NCBI GenBank assembly: GCA_030248225.1
Contig: JASANE010007307.1
Location: 1-64,000, forward strand
DNA length: 64,000 nucleotides
Direction: 5' to 3'
Source of the DNA: Trileptium ribeirensis
Lineage: Eukaryota; Nematoda; Enoplea; Enoplida; Thoracostomopsidae
Shown here: positions 55,901 to 64,000 of the stretch, one piece after another
How positions within the stretch are numbered: position 1 is the first letter of the stretch
How the letters are laid out: every line of letters begins with the position of its first letter
Position numbers and translations under genes: made by a program
The notes under the pieces: model-generated
Told to the model about the DNA's origin: nothing
What the model saw: only the letters and a program-made list of their open reading frames with translations
Databases searched by the model: none

Positions 55901-58900
55901 TTCCGAGGTAATATTCGAAGTTTTCAAGCGCTAGAGCAATGCCTCGGATCCTCCTCGAGATCCAGGTACAATTTTAACCAAATTCCTGAGGAAACGCTCG
56001 AGGTACGTCAAATTTTCCACATGGGCGAGCTGACCAGCTTGCAGGGCAGTATCTCAATAGGTTTATTCACGGTTTAGAACCACTTTTCACGCACGGATAA
56101 GCCTGCATCACTACTGCATTAATGTCGAAACTTTGATTGAGTTCCTAGAGCAAATTAATCCAAAAACACTGATAAATCCCTATTAACAAAGCATTGAAAA
56201 CAGATGGACGGCTCCGCGTCCAGAAATCGTAAAACGCATAAACCTTGCAAATAAACTTTGATAATGACTGGGTGAAGCTTGTGCGTGACCGTGGATGATG
56301 CGGAGCTCTAATGATAATTTCAAATTTGGAACGTTTTATTTAACCTCGGTCAGCTCAAACTAAAGTTTTCGGTCTCGTCTCGACTCAGGGAATCATGTAA
56401 AATTATTCGGCGCGAGTGTCGCGCTTATTTGTGTCCTAACTCTTTGACCGAGGGAGGTCCAGTACGACTTCGGCTAACTGATCTATGTGTCCGGCCAATT
56501 ACGGCTGTGGGTCTGCGGGACAAGCTAGGACGGCCTATCTATCATGTAGACAAAAGTATGGACAGGGAGTCCACGGAAACCTAACTTACGGTTGATCATA
56601 GCAAACTACTCATTTTTACCTTAGCGTATTCTCGAGGCAAGCTCTATCCCTTATTAGCATCACTTGGTATTTATCCTATACCTCCCTGTCCACACTTACA
56701 GCTTTGGATCCTTGGTGTCGACGTCCATCGCACGCGTCCATCCGAGCATCAGACCAAAACGAAAAACAATAATTACAGAAAAGTCGATTGACGAGTAATG
56801 AAGAAGCGCCAGAGCCGGTCTGCAAAACGACCGAACTCTGCGCTGCCGAAGTCATACTGAACGGTGTCGTTTTCTTGCGCTTCTTCTTTTATACTAAATT
56901 TCAAAAATTTGAAATTTTAAATTTGTTGATCGGTTAAAGTGCTTATTCAGCACTTTTGGCCGATTTTCTGACCCAATCTTACTTAATTAAATCAATATTG
57001 TTATCGGCCGAATTCCGATCATATTTTCGGAAATTTCGAGCCGATTTTATTATAAAATCTTATTTAATTAATCTGATTTATGGCCACTCTAATGTAAAAC
57101 TTTAAATAAAATTAAACTAACTCCTAGAAATAAACGCAAACTTCCAACGGCCAGGTATTGACTTCGTAAAAGCTTTAGATATACTCACATAAAACTCATT
57201 GCTCGACAAGCAACTAAGACGTGTGTACTTCCTATGGCTTCCACATTACTTCGGACGTTTACATTATATTTCTATTTGAAGTCAGTATTAGCTTCATACT
57301 CGATCGTCAAGTCAAATATGCTTTTATACCAATTTAATATCAAACTGCCGACGTTACAGTAAATACCACACAACTGACTGCTCTGATGTTGCCGTCAATT
57401 AATACAGCTCATATTAAGATAATATACATATACACAAAGTTATGCCCGGTCATTTTGACATTCAGCTGTCTATTTAATATCAACTTTATACCAAACGGGG
57501 TCAAATTTGTTTGCTTACAGTATCGACGATCAGTGGTCCAAGCAGCATCCAGCTAAATATAGTTCGTACAAACTCCTGCCGTTAATATAAAGCCATCATC
57601 TCGATACTATCTTATGTATTTACTTAGCTTTATTATTAATTTAATATTTAGTTAATTATTTTATATAAACGTGCTTAGAAGTCTACTTCGGGAAAAGAGA
57701 CACAGCTTGTGTAAACAAAAAGAAAGAAGGACGAACAAAGAAAGAAAAGGAAGGGCGGGGTACCCTGGATGATGGCCAGAGTGCCACGAGGGTCCCGGAT
57801 TCGGACTCGGCTAGTCCGTCCGAGTAAAATGATATGTAACAGGACCGTATTTGGTCTACAGGGGGAAAATAGACTCTTGGGGAAGGGTCCATGCCGAAAT
57901 TTTCAAAAATCGGGGTGTTTAAACGGTTCCGCTGAGTTCGGGGGACACTTTTCTGGGGTGTTTTATACCTTTTTGAATTCGTCTCGACAAGGGGATTCTA
58001 ATAAGGGGTGACACGCCTGTCGGGGCGTTATTTTGAAATCTTCTTATGGGGTACCCAAAAGTGGGCGCAGCGAGACCCGTCCGGGCTCAAATGAAAGCCT
58101 CGGGTCTGGGGATTCTAATGATACTAGGTATATAGTTTTGTGACCAACATTCGTTGAGTTATTTCAATAATCGTGTTTTACTGACTTCCCTACTTACATA
58201 TTTGATCCTAATTCCGTGGATCCAGGTCGGATTTCCACGAAACTGGTCTCATTCGAAAGACCGTAAAATTCTCTATAATAAATGTTGAGCATAAAATTTT
58301 CGAATTCTCCACGGTTCCGGAGTTATGGACCGGAGCCGATACTTTTGACATCAAACTTTCCTAAATTTTAACTTTTGTTTCTTATCTCAACCAGCTGGTA
58401 GACGATATTTCTTCAAAGTTGTACCAATTACCAGTGTAGCGAGCACTGGTAAACTTTATATTTTCGATTTGCACTTATAATTTTCAGATAATGTTCGCAA
58501 TTGCTGTTCGCTTTCGAGCGAGCAGCCACCTTTTTGTGGTCCTCATTCGTGAGACGGTCGTGACGGGTATTCGTCACGGCCACTACTTCCTACAGCGAGT
58601 TATAGCGAACTTCGTGGTCCTACCATTCGGGGTAGGGCTATTCCTGCGTAAGTACTCATACTGGGTTCAACGGGGGAGTCGTACCGTCTTAAAATTTCTA
58701 CAAAATCGCGCATAGCAAGGGTTCGCCATACGCACTGTCTATACCTATAAAACCTCAATTTATGTGCGTAAAAATTCCCTATAATTCCTGCTAAAATCAC
58801 GTCAAATACGTTACGCTCTATGGATCGTGCTTCCAGCCTAAAAACCACAAAAATTACAACAAAATACGACAAGCACGGTACATAAAATCATTATCAAATC
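52901..58900. other. Compositionally distinct, ORF-poor domain
   Basis: Richer in G/C and CpG than the rest of the window, with stops in all frames and no frame above ~90 codons. Phrases such as CCGGGCTCAATGGCTTAAAC and TCCACGAAACTGGTCTCATT have the texture of LTR or leader sequence, but I find no paired LTRs, primer-binding site, protease, integrase or RT. Unclassified. Confidence 0.45.
55370..55915. repeat. Degenerate ~175-bp tandem repeats
   Basis: The motif GGTCGTCGGGTTTATGATTC, with CCGACGTAATAAT, recurs near 55383, 55558, 55733 and 55886, each preceded by GAAGAAAC...AAAGTTTCAG...AAATTC blocks. Confidence 0.7.
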
Positions 58901-59166
58901 CAGGCACTTTTATGGCCTGATCAATCAAGTGCAATAGTACAATGACAGCACGTTATGAACGTAAAACGGTATACAACAACAATAATAGGGCGGCGCTTTT
59001 ATGGCCGCATGCTATACAACAAACGGTACGAATAACTACGACAATTCTATATACGTATAACTGGTTAACCCTTTATATTCCACGCAGTTTCCTGGGTTAC
59101 GTACCTGAAAATACCCATTACGACATCGATTACAACGGTACACAATTATACGGTACGATCCTGACA

Positions 59167-59201
<35 letters not shown>

Positions 59202-59204
59202 TAT
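58901..59204. repeat. TTTATGGCC sub-repeats and (TA)n microsatellite
   Basis: GGCACTTTTATGGCC near 58906 and GGCGCTTTTATGGCCG near 58992 match GTGCCTTTATGGCC near 60415 and 60489, so the family C element split this array. (TA)n spans 59169-59199. Confidence 0.6.
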
Positions 59205-60387
59205 CAGGGAGTAACCGGAATTCCGGTTCCGGTTCCGGCGAAAATCGTGTTCCGGTTGCGGTTCCGGCAAAGGGCAAAAACCATACCGGAACCAGAATTC
59301 CTGTTTAAAAATTTTGTTTGAAATTTTCCACGTTTTTTGCTTTGTCCTGTAATCCAAACATATATAATATATATTATACAATAATCAAGCTCCAATACAA
59401 CCAAGCAAAAGAAAAGATTAACTAACCAATTTGCCGTGTAAAACGTAAGTAGGGCACATAATTTGAGCAGGAATTTTTCATAATAACCTGCAGGAGTTTG
59501 TTAAATCAAAGCCAGGTCGATGCTTGTAGCAGCTATTTCACATATTCAGAAGTCTGCGGGGTACGTTCGAATTATACCGGTCCAACTCCGTAACAGAGTA
59601 TGGCTTACGTAGAAGTACTTAGCCTATGCTTGGCTAACATAAATTGCGTCAAGCACCAGCCGGTGCGATTTAAACTTTGTAAATCAGGTGAAATTGAAGT
59701 AACGTTATCTGCAACGCAAGCAGAAACTGCTTCCTTGGCAATGAACTGTATTTATTGAAACTGTGCGAGCAGCATCACAGCGTGTCTCATTTATAGCATT
59801 TTGATTAGAAAGTTACCATCATTATCATCTAACTGACGGGCACTGCTTGTCCAACGCTAGCCTAAACAGTGTCTCTGACCACTAATCAGAAAATTACCTT
59901 CTATTTATTATTTTCTCTTAGAATCATATAAACCACTGATTTTAAGTTTCCTACAGAATAACATGCAACAAACGTATGTGTAGTAAAGGGAGGCGACTGG
60001 AGACAGAGCGAAAGTATGTATTCTACGCTCCAAGCTTTGTAATCACATTCGATTTGACGCAGTATACGCAATGGTGTATAGTGGAAGACACTTTTTGCTC
60101 TGAATGTCCAAAAACCTACATATTTGATCGATAAATAAACATTATTAGCTTCCTCAGTCTCTTTAAAGTTTCAGAAAGGCAATAATACCGTCGCAATGCA
60201 TTAAGTTTAATGTAAAAGTTATTTTAATGTATTTTAAATCCACTATACCTTCATTTCTTCCATCATCTGTTTTACTATATATAAATTTCGAAGACCAGGT
60301 TCCGGTTCCGGTTCCGGATCCGGTTTAAATGGACGGTTCCGGTTGCTGGTTCCGGTTCCGGTAAATTTTGGTTCCGGTTATTCCCTG
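59205..60387 (+). mobile_element. Family C hAT-like non-autonomous element, copy 3 (full length)
   Basis: CAGGGAGTAACCGGAATTCC at the left and inverse CCGGTTATTCCCTG at the right; flanking octamers ATAGATAT and ATATATAT agree at 7 of 8 but lie in TA-rich DNA. GGTTCCGG arrays sit inside both ends. No transposase. Confidence 0.82.
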
Positions 60388-61019
60388 ATATATATACATA
60401 TGTGCATTGAAAACGTGCCTTTATGGCCATTAAACGTACAACAAGAACAGTGATCATGATACGTAATTCAGATGCATATATCAATGGTGCCTTTATGGCC
60501 AATAATACGATAAAAATCATGCAAATGCCAATATTTACCAAGGCGTGCCAACGAGGCACTACAACAAGTATGTATATAATTATCTGTATATACAGTCGCG
60601 ATTCCTTGACGATTATCCCTTTCCGAAATAGCAATAAAGATACCCTTTACGATCAAAATAATGTCGGCGGTATACCTGATACCTTTTTGATTTGTTGTAA
60701 TTATGTACTTACATAACTATATTAATCTTGCAAGTTGTTTCGATTGCTGATTTACGTACATACTGTAATTCATGATTTGTGCCAGTTAGGCGATCTATAT
60801 ATGAGGTGACAACAGGGCTTCATGGTCGATGGTTGTATATAGAAAGACTCAGTTTATATATTTTTGCTTGTGGTTAATTGATTCTGCTTACATAGATGTA
60901 CGTATCGTTGGGCAAGGGTGGGTTCCATACACTTTTGGGCTATTTCCGTCGGGGGTACCAATTTGGTGAGAGACTGGTGGCTGAATTCGGAAATGTTAGC
61001 CACTATACACGTGGTCATG
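60388..61019. other. Right part of the TTTATGGCC array, then unrecognised sequence
   Basis: Two TTTATGGCC units (~75 bp apart), then nothing that can be named. A 97-codon plus frame (60423-60716) crosses the array. Confidence 0.4.
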
Positions 61020-61500
61020 ATTATTGGGGAACTCGATTAAAAGTTGACTATTACACTATGGACAGAATTTTCGGTGTTCACTAAAATGTTGTCCATTACA
61101 CCGTGGACAGGATTTTTTGGTACTCGGAAAAATGTTGACCATTATACTGTGGACGGGATTTTTGGTATTCGAAAAAATGTTGTCCATTATACTGTGGACG
61201 GGATATTTTTTTTTGGTAGTCGGAAAAAGGTTGTCCGTTACACTGTGGACATAATTATTGGTGGTCGAAAAAATGTTGACCATGGCACTGTGGTCAGATT
61301 TATTTTTGTTCGAAAAAATGTTGACCATTGGGGTGTGGTCAGGATTTTCATAAATGTTGACCATTGTCGTGTGGTCAGGATTTTCATAAATGTTGACCAT
61401 TGTCGTGTGGTCAGGATTTTCGTAAATGTTGACCATTGTCGTGGGTCAAGATTATGGGTTTTCGATAAAAGTTGGCCATTAGGCCGTGGTCAGGATTATC
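61020..61500. repeat. Minisatellite of ~36-47-bp units
   Basis: Units of the form AAAATGTTGACCATTATACT plus GTGGACGGGATTTTTGG occur ~6 times, then 36-bp units CATAAATGTTGACCATTGTC plus GTGTGGTCAGGATTTT occur ~4 times. Long frames on both strands (158 and 126 codons) follow from the repeat. No independent gene evidence. Confidence 0.85.
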
Positions 61501-62227
61501 CACCTCGTAACGATCCGTAAGGATCTGTTACACAAATAATAATGACAACTATGATTATATCATATATACCATTATGCAGTCAAAATTAATGAAGTGAAAT
61601 GTATTACAGTAGTTCACCTGACGTCGAGCATTTAGCACTCTGTCCATCCGATATACATAGCTTATTACATATAAAATATTGTTGAGTGAGTCGCAGTACC
61701 TCTGCACGAGTAAATGCTGTGAACAATTAACTTTTGTGAAAATATAAATAAACAGAAAACATTATGATTGTAATTTTGAACTGAAAAGAGTAGCTATATA
61801 TAAACCAATACTGGGCTTATAAGCTCGTCAAATCTTTTCTGCGGGGTTTGTCCAGAGTAACTTATCAATTACCTTAACGACTGAAGATTAAGGAACAATA
61901 AATACTCAGCAATAGAAAAGGAACAGCTAAAAGAAAATAAATTATGGAGATTACGAATGAAAAAGTGGAAAGATATACACGAAGAAAGAAAATGAATAAA
62001 TATGGCCATCAGTAAAGAACACAGATAAAGCTTACTGTCTTGTATAAAACTGAAAGCCTGTATAACGTTTTCGCAAGGGAAAGCAGTCTTGTATAGGTGC
62101 AGAATTATGAGAACCATGAATCGTGGAATGATGAAGTAAAATGAAATCTGAAGTCAAACTGAACAGAAAAAATTCACGAAAAAAATTTTTTACATCAGAA
62201 CATCAGCTAATTAGCTAATTAATTACC
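61501..62227. other. No feature recognised
   Basis: AT-rich; an 82-codon minus frame (61869-62117) is Leu/Phe/Ser-rich without motifs. Confidence 0.4.
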
Positions 62228-62347
62228 TACAGTACCCGCCAAAAATGACTGTCGCTCGCTCACGACTCGCTCGAAATAAATTTGTTCTAAAAATAGAATT
62301 TTCTATTAATTTAAATAGTTGCGAAATCTCGAGCGAGCCACTCGCTC
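62228..62347. mobile_element. Family A MITE, truncated copy
   Basis: TA|CAGTACCCGCCAAAAATGAC and the core AAATAGAATTTTCTATTAAT are nearly identical to copy 2, but the element stops after GAGCGAGCCACTCGCTC with no right TIR. Probably recent. Confidence 0.8.
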
Positions 62348-62999
62348 TTAACTAACTGATTAGTATGATTCTAACTTCCTCGAATAGTAATTAAGCACCA
62401 GATTTACAATCATCACCACGAGATGTACTATGTGCACCAAAATAAGAGCTTTACACTATTTATTGAGAAATATGCAATATTTTTTGAAAATGCTAAGAAT
62501 AGGCTAACACCATTAACTAATTACGTAATTACTAACAATTAATTAAAGTAAATTTTGACAAAATCGATATGGCTTGCATCTGTCCGATATTACGCCTGTC
62601 AAAAAAAACTTTTTTTAACTCGGCCCAGTAGTTATTGAGGAGTTCAATGGACGGACGGAAGGACAGACGGTGCCGAATTTTCCGCTCTGACGAAAACAAA
62701 AACGCTTTGCTTCGCTCCGCTTAAAAAATAAAAAAAAAACTGAAAATTTTGTTCCCCTGAAAGTAAAATATATCAATCATTAGCCAGTATACAGCAAAGA
62801 GTAGCCAGAAACGATGTTGGAATATATGAAAATAAAAGGTTGTGACATTAAAAAATATCTATTAAAAGTGAGTATAACTAGAAATGTAGCAAATATTAAT
62901 CACTGAAGATAAAAGAATAAATCTTAATTATAATATTGACAAAAAAAGAACAGGAAAACTCAAGACAAATGGATGAAATTAGGAATGAAAATGTAGTAG
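62348..62999. other. No gene recognised
   Basis: Contains GGACGGACGGAAGGACAGAC at 62649, a phrase common in invertebrate repeats. Confidence 0.35.
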
Positions 63000-63960
63000 T
63001 CTATCTTCGTTTTATTTATGTACAGCGCATAGAGCGTCAAGTATGATCTATGTATAGGTTTTCAGTACGCTGAATACGATGTTTTGGCTATCTATATACC
63101 AGCAAACGCATATTTCATGCTCCTTCAATGATTCACAAAATTGTTTAGGGTCGACAAACCAGATTTCTATGATATAGTCTGCCTTCAGGGCACTTGGAAT
63201 GGTTCCTGTAGGTTTTTCGGTACGTTGACACTCGCGGGCACTACGTTCGAGTTTTCGGGTTCTGTTCGTGCTGTTGATACAAAATGTTTTATTTTGTAGT
63301 ATGAAAAACGTGAAATTTTTTAACATTTTAACAAGTGCAACATTTTAATCCGTGCCCCTCTATTAGGAAAATTCTGGCTACGCCCCTGTTTGGTCATGTA
63401 GAATCCAACATGACTGTACCAAGTTCTTGGGTACGTCGAATACGATGGTGTGGTCACGATAGCGCACTCTCGGCCCCTACGTTCGAGTTTTCGGGTTTTG
63501 TTGGTGCAAAATTTTTTAATTTATAGTATGAAAAACGTGAAAATTTGTACCGCCCCCGAATCACAACATTTTAACACGTGCCCCTCCATTAGGAAAATTC
63601 TGGCTGCGCCCCTGTGTGGTCATGTAGAATCCAACATGACTGTACCGTGTCTTCTCAGGGATTTTTCAATGGTTTAAAGTCGTCCGTCGGTGAACCCGAT
63701 TTACCGCAAAAATTGCTTGTAATCTCTCTCTTGGTTATGCATTCAGATATGCTTGGTTTTGTGGTATGTAGAATAGGCGGTGTTCCTAACATTATAATGC
63801 TTCAAAGGTTACAGAGGTTTTTAGTGGTATATGCATCAAACATAAGACTTTTTTACAAATAAATGCCAACTTATAGCTGAAACCACGTTCGCACCGCTTG
63901 CCCTCACTTGTGAGATACTAGTTTCGTAAACTTATTAATATTGACCGATACAAAAGATAC
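63000..63960 (+). mobile_element. Family D dispersed repeat, copy 4
   Basis: TGAATACGATGTTTTGGC and GGTTTTTCGGTACGTTG sub-repeats, ending TTACAGAGGTTTTTAGTGGT and TGTGAGATACTAGTTTCGT as in copy 2. It contains a ~227-bp direct duplication (63200-63420 and 63425-63647; shared ATTAGGAAAATTCTGGCT and GTAGAATCCAACATGACTGT). Confidence 0.65.
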
Positions 63961-64000
63961 CCTGCTCTATATTAAATGTTCGGTATTATGCACCTTGTAG

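Noticed and set aside
52901..58900. LTR retrotransposon
   Set aside because: No paired LTRs, primer-binding site or gag-pol motifs found by eye.
61044..61520. 158-codon frame with VDHYTVD repeats
   Set aside because: A by-product of minisatellite periods; no start context or homology.

Overview
This window is eukaryotic, almost certainly from an invertebrate animal. It is AT-rich, its genes are split by long introns with ordinary GT/AG sites, and it is crowded with decayed DNA transposons, MITEs, RTE-type LINE fragments and minisatellites. There are no operons, Shine-Dalgarno sites, CRISPR arrays or rRNA genes. I cannot name the species.

The only gene that can be modelled completely and named is LACTB2 on the minus strand: an MBL-fold endoribonuclease with six coding exons from 26049 down to 569, 291 residues. 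All splice phases agree and all metal ligands are present. Its introns hold most of the first 26 kb: a near-perfect 153-bp hairpin, a 4-unit array of ~360 bp and a 39-bp minisatellite in intron 5; RTE LINE copies and a large DNA transposon in the 12-kb intron 3; a MITE 34 bp from the exon 2 acceptor in intron 2; and a fold-back element and C-rich duplications in intron 1.

The most interesting object is a 3.9-kb DNA transposon at 10408-14288. It has 30-bp terminal inverted repeats and a 4-bp AATT target duplication, and it sits inside a second RTE copy whose uninterrupted sequence reveals the empty site. It carries one broken coding region in a single net frame: an N-terminal PWWP-like domain, Cys/His clusters, and a C-terminal [10 protein letters not shown] region that looks like an RNase H/DDE-type core. 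I do not recognise the superfamily. A degenerate second PWWP-like segment lies about 2 kb further on, at 16378.

From 26 to 53 kb the sequence is mostly repeats plus weak gene evidence. Two phase-compatible minus-strand exons at 34430-35425 belong to an unrecognised gene, and 42639-42992 may be another exon. Well-bounded elements include a 1.25-kb TIR element (35858-37108, TSD TAAAAT), an RTE 3' end with an 18-bp TSD (39194-39678), a piggyBac-like MITE (41548-41806), a hAT relic with its C-terminal dimerisation domain (45529-46284), a hAT-like MITE (46993-47441) and a PIF/Harbinger-like MITE (51924-52453). Recurrent families, labelled A to D here, tie the region together.

The stretch from about 52.9 to 58.9 kb differs in texture: richer in G/C, with ~175-bp degenerate tandem repeats and no recognisable coding sequence. 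The end of the window holds a ~1.2-kb family C element, a minisatellite at 61.0-61.5 kb and a final family D copy. Genes here do not work together as a system. The coherent story is one host gene whose introns have absorbed layers of mobile DNA.
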